DNA of 64,000 bases from Aggregatilineales bacterium (GCA_030834905.1 JAUQWZ010000011.1:1-64000), one strand, 5' to 3'; shown: positions 43,939-52,788, numbered from the stretch's first letter. Program-made: numbers and translations. The notes: a model not told the origin generated them from the sequence alone.

Positions 43939-45366
43939 ATGGCGACGATATTCATTGGTCACGCGCGCCAGAACAGCGCCGCGGCAGTGGAGATTGGTGC
44001 CGCGCTGCGCAATCAGGGGTACACGGCACAGACCGGCGGCGAAATTGCCAGTGGATCGAACTGGCGCGAGGCGACCGAGAGTGCGATTCGAGCCGCCGAC
44101 GCTTACATCTACCTGCACAGCCCTGACGCCACCGCCTCGCCCTGGCTGCAAAACGAACTGCTGTTTGCCATCAACCAGAAGAAGCCGATTGTGCCGGTCA
44201 TTCTCGCTCCGGCAAGTTTCCCGCAGCCGCTGCTCAATTACCAGTTTATCGACGCCACAGCGGGCGTCAGCGCCGTTCTGCAAAAGATTACGCTGGCGGT
44301 CGATGCCGTCACCAGCCTGCCGCTGACGAAGGCTACCGGCACGTTCGAGCGCGCCCGCACCGCTGCCGCGCCATTCGCCCCGCCTCCCGCACCGCCTGCG
44401 CCTTTGTACGCGCCCAAACGCGGCGGCGCTCCGGTGTGGCTGATCGCTGCCGGAGCGCTGGGAATTCTCCTCATCGGGATCGTGGTGGTCATCGCCCTTT
44501 CCACGACCAACAGCCTGATGCAAAACACCACGCCCCACGCCACACCACCGCCCTCCACCAGCGAACCGCTGCCACAACCATCATCGCCCCTGATACTGCC
44601 CGGACTCACCGCGACCTTTGGCGAAGTGGTGGCGATAGACTCGTCCGAAGAAGAAGAAGCTGTGCAGGTCGCTGTCGCGGCGACGGTGGCGGCGGTTCGC
44701 GCCACCGAAGAACGCAGCCTGTCCGCCGCCGAACTGGCGCTGGTCGCGCCGCTGACTCAGATGGACAGCACGCCGCTGCTGCTGACCGGGCTGGTTTCCG
44801 CGCTCTCGCTTGGAACTGCTGGCGCGGCGCTGGTCATCGTGCTGCGAACGAACCAGCGGCACGCGCTGCCACGACGCGCCCATGCCCCGCATCACAGCGG
44901 GCAACCAGACCAGGCGCAGGCACTGCTGCCCGCGCCGCTGCTGGCAGATTTTCAGGTGTTCACGTCAAGCTCGGAAAAGGATCGCCAATGGGTGGAACGG
45001 TTGATCGAAGACCTGGAGACGATGGGGTATCTGGTGTGGTGGTACGCCAAGGATGCGCCGGGGCTGCCGTTTGGTAATGAAATTCGCAGCGCCATCTACC
45101 ACACCAAAGTGTTTCTGATCGTGCTGTCGCCCGATTCGATGCAGTCCAAACATGTCGAGGAAGAAATTCGCTGGGCGGAGATTTACGACCGTCCGATTGT
45201 GCCGGTGCTCTACCGCCCGATCTCGCTGGATGAGCGCCTCTATGGGCTTGCCAAAGGGGCGGACATTGATTTTGCCAATGACGCCTATTATCGGGAAGCG
45301 CTTGAACTGCTGACGCAGGCGATTGACCACCATCTGCAAAAGCGGCTGGAAGCGCTGCCGACATAA
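43939..45366 (+). CDS. TIR-TM-TM-TIR domain protein
   Basis: A 475-aa protein with a TIR-like domain at each end. The N-terminal domain (residues 1-125) opens MATIFIGHARQNSAAAVEIG and has SPWLQNELL with Glu73 at the position of the TIR NADase catalytic Glu. A Pro-rich linker, a membrane helix (166-187), an acidic Pro/Ser segment (200-275) and a second helix (279-301) follow. The C-terminal TIR (337-470) reads DFQVFTSSSEKDRQWVERLI and has HVEEEIRWAEI with Glu409 at the matching position. Both TIR domains would face the same, cytosolic side if the two helices form a hairpin. This may be a signalling adaptor or an NAD-consuming effector. No nuclease or other defence gene is adjacent, so an immune role is inference. 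Confidence 0.82.
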   Translation: MATIFIGHARQNSAAAVEIGAALRNQGYTAQTGGEIASGSNWREATESAIRAADAYIYLHSPDATASPWLQNELLFAINQKKPIVPVILAPASFPQPLLNYQFIDATAGVSAVLQKITLAVDAVTSLPLTKATGTFERARTAAAPFAPPPAPPAPLYAPKRGGAPVWLIAAGALGILLIGIVVVIALSTTNSLMQNTTPHATPPPSTSEPLPQPSSPLILPGLTATFGEVVAIDSSEEEEAVQVAVAATVAAVRATEERSLSAAELALVAPLTQMDSTPLLLTGLVSALSLGTAGAALVIVLRTNQRHALPRRAHAPHHSGQPDQAQALLPAPLLADFQVFTSSSEKDRQWVERLIEDLETMGYLVWWYAKDAPGLPFGNEIRSAIYHTKVFLIVLSPDSMQSKHVEEEIRWAEIYDRPIVPVLYRPISLDERLYGLAKGADIDFANDAYYREALELLTQAIDHHLQKRLEALPT

Positions 45367-45511
45367 CACCCGCGCGATAAGGGCATGGGATGAGGGCAAG
45401 TCATCCTCAACCAAGAACGCAGGAGCGTGCAATGCTATGCCCCTGCGTACCAAGTTAAGGAATTCAGCAGAATATTTGTCTGCATCGCCAGACGCTAATG
45501 TAGATTCACAA

Positions 45512-45629
45512 AATAATGCGGGTTTTCCGTAGGGACACGACAGTGTCGTGTCCGCCTTGTGGCGACCCCACGGACACGACAGTGTCGTGTCCCTACATGT
45601 CCCGTATTTAATCACTAAACTGCATTATT
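45512..45629. mobile_element. double-palindrome repeat element, copy B
   Basis: Core 45529-45596 reads GTAGGGACACGA...TCGTGTCC, a 19-bp spacer, then GGACACGA...TCGTGTCCCTAC. It is bordered by a different, imperfect inverted pair: AATAATGCGGGTTT (45512-45525) and AAACTGCATTATT (45617-45629). The rest of the 45367-45683 gap has only a small ACGCAGG...CCTGCGT hairpin near 45420-45450 and no gene. Confidence 0.65.
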
Positions 45630-45683
45630 GTCTGGCGGCGCGGACGTATATTGCCCGCCGTGTCTCTTTGCTTGCTGCGTCCG

Positions 45684-46652
45684 CTACTTCGCCGACGCGA
45701 CCACCGCTTCCGGCATCGTCGGCGTCGCTGGCAGCGGCGCTTCCGCTTCGCTGATCAGGCTTTCCGAAACCAGCACCCGCTTGAACGCCGTGATCGCCAC
45801 TTCGATCATGGTCAGGTCAGGCTCGCGGGTGGTCAGGTGCTGAAGGGCAAGGTTTGGGATAATGATGATGCGCACCAGCGGATTGTTGATGTTTTTCGCC
45901 GTGAAGCGAATGATCTCATAAGCCACGCCCGCGATCACCGGAATGAGGATGATGCGCGACAGGATGAGCAGCAGAAACGGCGGGCGTCCCAGCAGCGAGA
46001 AGATCAGCACGCTCACAAACGCCACCATGAGCAAAAATGCCGTCCCGCAGCGCGGGTGCTCAATCGGGTACTTCGCCACGACTTCGGGGATGAGTTCCGC
46101 CCCCGCTTCATAAGCATTAATCGTCTTGTGTTCCGCGCCATGATAGCCAAACAGGCGCTTGACATCCGGCAGCCGCCCGATCAGCCACATATAGCCGATC
46201 AGCAGCGCCAGTTGAATGATGCCTTCGATCAGATTGACGAGAAACGGCGACTGCTGAAGGCTTAGAAGCTGCTCGACGCCGCTGGCTGCCGTCGTCGGCA
46301 GCAGGAAGAACAAGCCGATGCCCAGCACGAGCGAAACCGCCAGTGTTCCCCAGCCCAGAGGACCGTTGAAGTTCACTTCTTCCTCTTCGCCAAGCGAGAT
46401 ATTCGCCGACCACAGCAGCGCCCGCGTGCCGAGTCCGAGCGCGTCCCACAGCCCGACCAACCCGCGCACAAACGGCGTCTTGCTGATGCGTCCGCGGTAC
46501 AGCGCCGCGTTCAGCGGCTGCTCGTGGACGATGATATTGCCCTGCGGATCGCGGGCGGCAATCGCCGCCTTGTGCGCGCCGCGCATCATCACGCCTTCGA
46601 TGACCGCCTGACCGCCGTATGAAAACTGTTTGGGCGCTGAATTTGCTGACAT
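45684..46652 (-). CDS. DUF1385 family membrane protein
   Basis: A 322-aa integral membrane protein of the DUF1385 family. The family hallmark GGQAVIEGVMMRG is at residues 13-25, and a second conserved block FGYHGAEHKTINAYE lies near residue 175; PRCGTAFLL follows. About 5-6 membrane helices are present. The biochemical role is unknown; the conserved His/Glu residues in the second block suggest metal binding or catalysis. It ends with an acidic, Pro/Ala-rich tail. The downstream partner on the same strand is 3 bp upstream (the GH-like gene at 46656). Confidence 0.9.
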   Translation of the reverse strand: MSANSAPKQFSYGGQAVIEGVMMRGAHKAAIAARDPQGNIIVHEQPLNAALYRGRISKTPFVRGLVGLWDALGLGTRALLWSANISLGEEEEVNFNGPLGWGTLAVSLVLGIGLFFLLPTTAASGVEQLLSLQQSPFLVNLIEGIIQLALLIGYMWLIGRLPDVKRLFGYHGAEHKTINAYEAGAELIPEVVAKYPIEHPRCGTAFLLMVAFVSVLIFSLLGRPPFLLLILSRIILIPVIAGVAYEIIRFTAKNINNPLVRIIIIPNLALQHLTTREPDLTMIEVAITAFKRVLVSESLISEAEAPLPATPTMPEAVVASAK

Positions 46653-46655
46653 TCG

Positions 46656-48137
46656 TTACACCTCGCTAAAGGCGAGCGACACCGCGCCCGCCGCGCTATC
46701 CCATTCAAAAATCTGCGCCTCGCCGCGCGGCTGTACCAGCAGCGACACCATGCCGCCCACCGGGCAGCCATCGCGCCGGCTGCACGCCGCCGGAGGCAGC
46801 GCCAGAATGTACAATCCGTTTACAGGGCGTACCCACACAATATTACCATATTGATCGAGCAAAAGCGCCTGATCAGCGCTTGCCTCTATCTGAACAACCG
46901 CGCCGCTGGCGGTTCGCGCCCACGCCGCGACCACCTCGCTGCCGTCGTCGCGCGACAGACGCACCACGTCCGCCGTCTCGGTTTGCGCCAGCGCCGCCGC
47001 TTCCACGCCGTTCATCTGTTCGATGACGGTCTGCCAGGCGTAATAGGCTGGTCGCCGCGAGCCGTCGGCGCGAATCAGCGCAAACGACTCCGCGCCCGGC
47101 GCCAGTGACCAATCGTAGAACTTGTAAACGCCGATGTGATCCGCCCCCGCCGCCAGACCGAGCGCCGCCGCCTGTACCAGATACGCCGCCTGCTGATCGA
47201 GGGTGATCTGGTACTGCGGTCGTTCGACCCGCCACAGTGGATCGAGATTGGGCGAGGCGTTGGTTTCGGTTATCCAGATGTGCTTGTCGCCCAAGCCGTA
47301 ACGCGCAAGCACGTCGCGCATCTCCGACACGATGGTGTAAACCGTATCGGCGCGGAAGTAGATGTGAAGCGTCAGCACGTCGAAGTAGTAGCCATTGGCT
47401 TCGGCTTCAGGATCGGCTGCCAGCACTTCCAGCAGCCGATCCACATACAGCCGCTGACCGGCGTTCACGTCATGCCAGTAAGTCGTGCCCGCCAGATGGA
47501 TGATCGCGTCCGGGTTGCCCTGCCTGGCAGCCATCGCCGCCACCCGCAGCAGTTGGGCGTAGTCTTGCAGACTGCCTTCGTACTCAAAGCCGTAGACATC
47601 GGGCGAAATATCGGGTTCATTCCAGATGATGAAGCGGCGCACGCCTAAATCGCCGTACCACGCCGCCAACCGGCGCATGAAACCTGCCCACAGATTGCCG
47701 GGATCGTCCACCGGCAGATACAGCCCGCGCGGCACGCCGGGACCCGGCAGCCCGTCCGTTGCCCAGGCGGGCGTGTGTTTGACCACCGCCACCACCTCGC
47801 GCTGGCAGTCCCGCGCCGCCGTCAGCCAGCGCTCGTCCACGTTGAGGAAGTTCCAGTCGTCGGCGCTGTCCGGCTGGTGCTGCGCCCAATCGAAGATGAT
47901 GCGCTCCCAGCCAGCCCCAAGCTCGCAGACCTGATCGGGCAGCCAGAAGCCCTCGACCACGCCAAAGACGTTCGCGTCGGCAAAAGACGCGGCGGTTTCC
48001 TGCGCGCCAGCGGGCGCGGTCAAAAGGATGAGGATCGCGATAAACGTAATTGTAGGGACACGATAAATCGTGTCCAAAAAACGGCGGACACGACGATGTC
48101 GTGTCCCTACCTGTCGGTGTCCTGATAGTTCAAACAA
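46656..48137 (-). CDS. secreted TIM-barrel glycoside hydrolase-like protein
   Basis: A 493-aa paralogue of the gene at 25854. The mature part opens DANVFGVVEGFWLPDQVCEL, carries IIWNEPDIS (acid/base Glu) and IWITETNAS (probable nucleophile), and ends in a beta-rich domain. The frame runs from TTG at 48137 through repeat copy C (48052-48110), so about 30 N-terminal residues (including GTRHRRVRRFLDTIYRVP) are encoded by the repeat; the hydrophobic signal ITFIAILILLTAPAGAQ follows. A TTG at 48077, inside the repeat, would give a more normal signal peptide. No good ribosome site supports either, so the start is uncertain. Confidence 0.75.
   Translation of the reverse strand: MFELSGHRQVGTRHRRVRRFLDTIYRVPTITFIAILILLTAPAGAQETAASFADANVFGVVEGFWLPDQVCELGAGWERIIFDWAQHQPDSADDWNFLNVDERWLTAARDCQREVVAVVKHTPAWATDGLPGPGVPRGLYLPVDDPGNLWAGFMRRLAAWYGDLGVRRFIIWNEPDISPDVYGFEYEGSLQDYAQLLRVAAMAARQGNPDAIIHLAGTTYWHDVNAGQRLYVDRLLEVLAADPEAEANGYYFDVLTLHIYFRADTVYTIVSEMRDVLARYGLGDKHIWITETNASPNLDPLWRVERPQYQITLDQQAAYLVQAAALGLAAGADHIGVYKFYDWSLAPGAESFALIRADGSRRPAYYAWQTVIEQMNGVEAAALAQTETADVVRLSRDDGSEVVAAWARTASGAVVQIEASADQALLLDQYGNIVWVRPVNGLYILALPPAACSRRDGCPVGGMVSLLVQPRGEAQIFEWDSAAGAVSLAFSEV
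48052..48110. repeat. double-palindrome repeat, copy C
   Basis: A 59-bp core bordered by GTAGGGACACGA and TCGTGTCCCTAC with inner palindromes. It overlaps the 5' end of the secreted glycosidase gene and presumably provides its present start region. Confidence 0.75.
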
Positions 48138-48142
48138 TTCTT

Positions 48143-48175
48143 GTTTGCGTCCCTGGCGTTGTGGCGGTTCAAATC
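48143..48175. repeat. single end of the TGAACCGCC repeat family
   Basis: On the minus strand this reads TTTGAACCGCC then AACGCCAGGGACGCAAA, matching the ends of the small element at 13972-14125. No matching second end is nearby; it abuts repeat copy C, so two repeat families meet here. Confidence 0.5.
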
Positions 48176-48179
48176 GCCT

Positions 48180-49970
48180 TCAATCGTCGTATTCCGGCTG
48201 AACTGTCTCGCCCGATATGGTATCGTACTTCGCCGGGCGAATGTCTTCCATACGCATCTGCACGCCGCGATGCCCGTTCCACTCGTTGATCTCCAATTGA
48301 TAGGCAACATCGACGCAGTCATCGGGCTGCGGCTGGTAGTCCGCCATATTGAAGCCAATCGCATCCAGCGGCGGCTGCCCGATACGCGCAAATTTCAGCT
48401 TGAGGTGCTGCGATTCCTTGCCGACGGTGCGCGTCTCCACCACCCGCAAGCCGCGCGTGACAAAAACGGGCAGGCTGTTATGGTGTCCGGTCGGCTCCAG
48501 CAGGCGCAGTTCGTCCGCCAGCTCAATGCTGAGGGTTTCGGGGCTGACCTCGGCGTCAACTTCCAGCCGGGGCGTCCAGTCCTGCGCTTCCTTCGCCTGG
48601 CGCGCCATATCCATCAGATGGTCTTTCAACGCCGGGATATTCTCGTTTTGGACGGTGAAGCCCGCCGCCTGGGCGTGCCCGCCGTGACGCACCAGCAGAT
48701 CGGCGCGTTTGTCGAGCGCAGCGGTAATGTCGAACTCAGGAATACTGCGGCAGGACGCGCGGCTTTCCTCGTCGCCTTCTTCCATGACCACCGACGGGCG
48801 GTAAAATTCCTCGGTCAGCCGCCCCGCCACCAAGCCGACGACTCCCGGCTGGAAGTTGCGATCAGCGGCGAAAATCAGCGGCACATCCAGCAAACCGTCG
48901 GCTTCCAGCCGCGTCCGAACCAGACCCTGCGCGTTTCGCGTCAGTTCCTGGCGCTGCACGTTCAGCGCTTGCAGCTTCTGCGCCAGTTGTATCGCCTCGC
49001 GTTCGTCGTCGGTGACCAGAAGCTGATATGCCGTCATGGCGCTTTCCAGCCTGCCCGCCGCGTTGATGCGCGGACCCAGCGCATAACCGATGTTCATCGC
49101 GCTGACCGCGCCAGCGCGCAGAGACGACACTTCCAGCAGCGCCCGGATGCCGGGGCGTTTAGCTTGATTGATGATTTCCAGCCCGCGCCGCACCAGCGCC
49201 CGGTTTTCAGGGCGATCCAGCGGCGCAAGATCGGCAACGGTGCCGATAGCGACCAGATCGAGCAGATCGTCCGGCTCAAGCTGTGGCTTACCGTTTTGCC
49301 GGTTCAGGCTGACCTGTGACACAGTCGTCAGCAGCGCTTCGGCAAGGCGGTAGGCGACGCCAACGCCAGCGAGCATGTCCTCGGTGTATTCGCAATCGTC
49401 GCATTTGGGGTTAATGACGCTCAGCGCGTCGGGCAGTTCGGGTCCCAGTGAATGGTGATCGGTGACGATGATATCCAGCCCGCAGGCTTTGCCATCTTCG
49501 ACTTCTTCGACCGAACGAATGCCGCAGTCTACCGTGATCACCAGCTTATTTCCGGCGCGGGCAAGCCCCTCCAGCGCCTCACGGTTCAGCCCATATCCCT
49601 CGTCTACACGGTGCGGAATGTACGCCTTGACGTTTGCGCCCAACGCCCGCAGCGTCTGTACCAGCAGCACCGTCGAGGTGACGCCGTCGGCGTCAAAGTC
49701 GCCGTAGACGACGATTGGCTGGCGATCTTTAATGGCGCGGCGGATTCGGCTCAGGGCATTGTTGATCGGCTCTTTCTTACCCTTGAAGCTCAGAAACCCT
49801 CCGCGTGCCGGGTCTGCCGAGAAAAGAAACTCGCGCGCCCGGTCGGCGTCGCGAAAGCCTCGATTGTAGAGTGCCTGCGCCAGCAGCGGGGAGATACCTT
49901 CATAAGTGCGCAGATGTGCCTGGCTCGCGCGCCGGGCGATGTCCCAAAATTTCTGTGTCATCGTTCGCAT
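48180..49970 (-). CDS. recJ: single-stranded-DNA-specific 5'-3' exonuclease RecJ
   Basis: A 596-aa DHH-family nuclease used in recombination and mismatch repair. Motif I VVYGDFDADGVTST, motif II TVDCGI and the DHH motif in VTDHHSLG are present, and the DHHA1 domain has GGHAQAAGF. The C-terminal OB-like region is kept. The fourth codon, ATG at 49961, is an alternative start; no strong ribosome site decides between them. fmt is divergently transcribed 62 bp away. Confidence 0.95.
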   Translation of the reverse strand: MRTMTQKFWDIARRASQAHLRTYEGISPLLAQALYNRGFRDADRAREFLFSADPARGGFLSFKGKKEPINNALSRIRRAIKDRQPIVVYGDFDADGVTSTVLLVQTLRALGANVKAYIPHRVDEGYGLNREALEGLARAGNKLVITVDCGIRSVEEVEDGKACGLDIIVTDHHSLGPELPDALSVINPKCDDCEYTEDMLAGVGVAYRLAEALLTTVSQVSLNRQNGKPQLEPDDLLDLVAIGTVADLAPLDRPENRALVRRGLEIINQAKRPGIRALLEVSSLRAGAVSAMNIGYALGPRINAAGRLESAMTAYQLLVTDDEREAIQLAQKLQALNVQRQELTRNAQGLVRTRLEADGLLDVPLIFAADRNFQPGVVGLVAGRLTEEFYRPSVVMEEGDEESRASCRSIPEFDITAALDKRADLLVRHGGHAQAAGFTVQNENIPALKDHLMDMARQAKEAQDWTPRLEVDAEVSPETLSIELADELRLLEPTGHHNSLPVFVTRGLRVVETRTVGKESQHLKLKFARIGQPPLDAIGFNMADYQPQPDDCVDVAYQLEINEWNGHRGVQMRMEDIRPAKYDTISGETVQPEYDD

Positions 49971-50032
49971 CGTCTTACGTTTAGGGCTATTATCTGCGAT
50001 TCGAATCCACCATACAAGTGTCTGGATAGTGA

Positions 50033-50959
50033 ATGGCTCGTATCGTCTTCATGGGAACACCCGATTTTGCCGTCCCGGCGCTGCGCCTGCTGATTCAGCA
50101 TCATGACGTGCTCGGCGTAGTGACACAGCCCGACCGCCCCGCCGGACGCAGCCGGCAAGTGCAGATGTCCCCGGTCAAGCAGGCGGCGCTGGAGGCGGGC
50201 ATTTCGGTGTTCCAGCCCGAAAAGATCCGCCGCCCGGAAGCGGTCGAGGAACTACGGCAGTGGCAGCCCGACGCCTACGTCGTCGCCGCCTTCGGACAGA
50301 TCCTGCCGCAGACGGTGCTGGACATTCCGCCGCATGGCTCGATCAACATTCACGCTTCGCTGCTGCCCCGCTGGCGCGGCGCGGCTCCAATTCAGGCAGC
50401 AATCCGCGCCGGAGACGCCGAAACGGGCATTACCATCATGAAGATGGACGCCGGGCTGGATACGGGTCCCATGCTGCGCCAGCGCGCCATCCCCATCGCC
50501 GCCGACGAAACCGGACAGTCGCTGCACGACAAACTGGCAGAACTGGGCGGCACGCTGCTGATCGAAACGCTGCCCGGCTATCTCAGCGGTGAACTACCGC
50601 CGCAGCCGCAGGACGACGCGCTGGCGACCTTCGCGCCGCGCATCGAAAAGGAAGCCGGACGCATCGACTGGACGCAGCCTGCCACGGTCATAGAGCGCGC
50701 GATACGCGCCTTCACGCCCTGGCCCGGCACGTTCACGCTCTGGAATGGCAAACAGCTTAAAATCCACGCGGGCGAAACCGGCAGCGGCAGCGCCGAACCC
50801 GGACACGTCGTTCGCGCTAACGGGCGCGTTGCCATCGGCACCGCCAGCGGCTTGTTCTTCCCCACCCGCCTCCAGCTTGAGGGCAAAAGCCAGGTCAGCA
50901 TCGACGATTTCGCGCGCGGCTACGGTGATTTTGTCGGCGCGACCTTATGGACAAGCTGA
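50033..50959 (+). CDS. fmt: methionyl-tRNA formyltransferase
   Basis: Formylates Met on initiator tRNA using 10-formyl-THF. The 308-aa enzyme has the catalytic triad as Asn105, His107 (SINIHASLLPRWRG) and Asp143 (DAGLDTG), and the C-terminal tRNA-binding beta-barrel. Its last five codons and the TGA stop (50957-50959) lie inside the 151-bp repeat element starting at 50944, so the original C terminus has probably been replaced; the catalytic domain is untouched. The gene is divergent from recJ. Confidence 0.95.
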   Translation: MARIVFMGTPDFAVPALRLLIQHHDVLGVVTQPDRPAGRSRQVQMSPVKQAALEAGISVFQPEKIRRPEAVEELRQWQPDAYVVAAFGQILPQTVLDIPPHGSINIHASLLPRWRGAAPIQAAIRAGDAETGITIMKMDAGLDTGPMLRQRAIPIAADETGQSLHDKLAELGGTLLIETLPGYLSGELPPQPQDDALATFAPRIEKEAGRIDWTQPATVIERAIRAFTPWPGTFTLWNGKQLKIHAGETGSGSAEPGHVVRANGRVAIGTASGLFFPTRLQLEGKSQVSIDDFARGYGDFVGATLWTS

Positions 50960-51094
50960 TTAGAAGCCGCCGCATATTGTAGGGACACGATAATATCGTG
51001 TCCGCCGCCTGATTGAAGGGAACGGACACGACATGTCGTGTCCCTACGGCGTTCGTTTGGAAATGAGGCGTATTCTTTTCAGTTTCTCCATTAG
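50944..51094. mobile_element. 151-bp MITE-like element, copy D
   Basis: Reverse-orientation twin of copy A (8330-8480), same length, with core palindromes at 50979-51047 and ends CTTATGGACAAGCTGATTAG and (from the other side) CTAATGGAGAAACTGAAAAG. It begins inside the fmt coding frame and supplies the fmt stop codon. No open frame or clear target duplication is seen. Confidence 0.8.
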
Positions 51095-51236
51095 GCTAGA
51101 CTGCTCTCATCTCACCTATCGCGGTGCTTCGGTTCGCGCTGGTGTTAGTACGCGCCCCGCAAGATGACATTCGGCACTATCGGCATCCAGCCCACTGGCG
51201 TCAAAATGGTAAGTATCATGCAGATGGAGGTGGGAT

Positions 51237-51533
51237 ATGCGTGTAAAAATCAACCGGAACGTCTGTCCGGCTCAACTTGCCTTCTGTGAACGGTGCCTGG
51301 GGAAATTCCTTAAGTATCCCTATGGCTATGAGCGACGCTGCTTTGAAGATATTCAGGAAGATGGCAGCGATTTACTGACGATTGAGCTGCAAACCGGCAA
51401 CCATCACATTATTGTGAAGCTGGATGAGCAGCAGCGGCTTGAACTCGCTGGCGAAGGCTGGGCGAAGTTCATGGATTTTGCGGTGCCGATGTATCGTAAC
51501 GAAGTACGTACCTATGGGCGGACTTCCTCCTAA
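51237..51533 (+). CDS. small protein of unknown function
   Basis: A 98-aa soluble protein; the ATG has GGAGG at 51226-51230. It contains four Cys residues in the first half (VCPAQLAFCERCLGKF and RRCFED) that could hold a metal, and strands such as LLTIELQTGNHHIIVKL. I do not recognise the family. It is followed by a strong terminator, so it is probably a single-gene transcript. Confidence 0.65.
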   Translation: MRVKINRNVCPAQLAFCERCLGKFLKYPYGYERRCFEDIQEDGSDLLTIELQTGNHHIIVKLDEQQRLELAGEGWAKFMDFAVPMYRNEVRTYGRTSS

Positions 51534-51590
51534 ACGGACTGCCTTCGAGTCTGTTTAAACCTACCCCTTTTTCTGTTCCCTCTGTACCAT

Positions 51591-51627
51591 AGAAGGGGCG
51601 CGATTTCTGCGCCCCTTCTACTCTTTT
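51591..51627 (+). terminator. strong rho-independent terminator
   Basis: An 11-bp perfect stem AGAAGGGGCGC (51591-51601) / GCGCCCCTTCT (51609-51619), loop GATTTCT, then ACTCTTTT. It lies 57 bp after the small-protein gene. Confidence 0.88.
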
Positions 51628-51654
51628 ATTGCCCTGCCATTTTGTGGGTGAGCC

Positions 51655-52716
51655 ATGCCCTATTTTGCCAACACCCGCCTCGTCGCCGTCGATCCGGCGC
51701 TGCCCGACGCTGCAATAATATGGCAGGCGGCGGATGTGCTGCGCGCGGGCGGTTTGGTCGCCTTCCCGACCGAGACGGTCTATGGACTGGGCGCGAATGC
51801 CACCGACGCCGAAGCGGTCAGCCGCATCTTCAGCGCCAAGCAGCGCCCGGCATCCGATCCGGTCATCGTCCATATTGCCGATCCTGAACAACTGGCGCGG
51901 GTCGCGGCGCGCATTCCCGACCTTGCCCACGCGCTGGCAGCGCGTTTCTGGCCCGGCGCGCTGACGCTGGTGCTGGAACGCGGCGCGGCGATTCCGCCGA
52001 ACGTTTCGGCGGGTAGGGCAACCGTTGCCGTCCGTATGCCCAGCCACCCGATTGCCCGCGCGCTGATTCAGGCAGCGGATCTGCCGGTTGCCGCGCCCAG
52101 CGCCAACACCTTCAGCCGACCCAGCGCCACCAGCGCCCAGCACGTCCTCGAAGATTTGAACGGACACGTGGACATTATTCTCGACGGCGGCTCTACCCCT
52201 ATCGGCGTTGAATCAACGGTGCTGGATTTGACAGGCAGCACGCCCGTCGTTTTGCGTCCCGGCGGCGTCTCGCTGGAACAACTGGCGCAGATCATCCCCG
52301 GCATTCGCTGGCAGCCGCGCTATCTACAGACAGATGAGGATGCAGCCTCGCCGGGACAGATGATCAAGCACTACTCTCCACGCGCGCCGGTGCGCCTGTT
52401 TAACGGCGAGCGTTCAGCCGTCATTGAGGTCATGAAGCAGATCGCCCGCGATGAGATCGCCAGCGGACGCCGCGTTGGGATGCTGCTGGTGGAACAGGAC
52501 CGCGAGGCGTTTGAAGATCAGCCGCTGGAAGTCGTCTCGCTCGGCTCGCAGGAGCAGCCGGAGCAGATCAGCGCCAGCCTGTTCGCCGCCTTACGCGAGC
52601 TTGACCACCGCAGCGTGGATGTGATTCTGGCGCGCGGCATCGGGCGCGAAGGCTTGGGCGCTGCCATCTGGGATCGGCTCGTTCGCGCCGCCGAAGGTCG
52701 CGTGATTGAGGTCTAG
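51655..52716 (+). CDS. L-threonylcarbamoyladenylate synthase (Sua5-type)
   Basis: Makes threonylcarbamoyl-AMP for the t6A modification of ANN-decoding tRNAs. The 353-aa protein has the YrdC-like catalytic domain (FPTETVYGLGANA, KQRPASDPVIVH, VAVRMPSHP and APSANTFSRPS) and, after SPGQMIKHYSPRAP, the C-terminal Sua5 domain, so it is the longer Sua5 form rather than short TsaC. The partner genes tsaB, tsaD and tsaE are not in the window. Confidence 0.93.
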   Translation: MPYFANTRLVAVDPALPDAAIIWQAADVLRAGGLVAFPTETVYGLGANATDAEAVSRIFSAKQRPASDPVIVHIADPEQLARVAARIPDLAHALAARFWPGALTLVLERGAAIPPNVSAGRATVAVRMPSHPIARALIQAADLPVAAPSANTFSRPSATSAQHVLEDLNGHVDIILDGGSTPIGVESTVLDLTGSTPVVLRPGGVSLEQLAQIIPGIRWQPRYLQTDEDAASPGQMIKHYSPRAPVRLFNGERSAVIEVMKQIARDEIASGRRVGMLLVEQDREAFEDQPLEVVSLGSQEQPEQISASLFAALRELDHRSVDVILARGIGREGLGAAIWDRLVRAAEGRVIEV

Positions 52717-52754
52717 CCGAAACGCGAGGAATAGAACTGACGGTGGTGCTATTC

Positions 52755-52781
52755 TAGGGGCGCAGCGATGCCGCGCCCCTA
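52755..52781 (+). terminator. hairpin, possible terminator
   Basis: Stem AGGGGCGC (52756-52763) / GCGCCCCT (52773-52780). It lacks a strong T-run but sits between the convergent Sua5 and mdh genes. It shares TAGGGGCG...GATG with the clpX terminator, hinting at a small repeat family. Confidence 0.45.
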
Positions 52782-52788
52782 CCTCATT

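Noticed and set aside
43939..46652. A defence island around the TIR protein
   Set aside because: Neighbours are a glycosyltransferase and a DUF1385 protein; no nuclease, phage or toxin genes are present.
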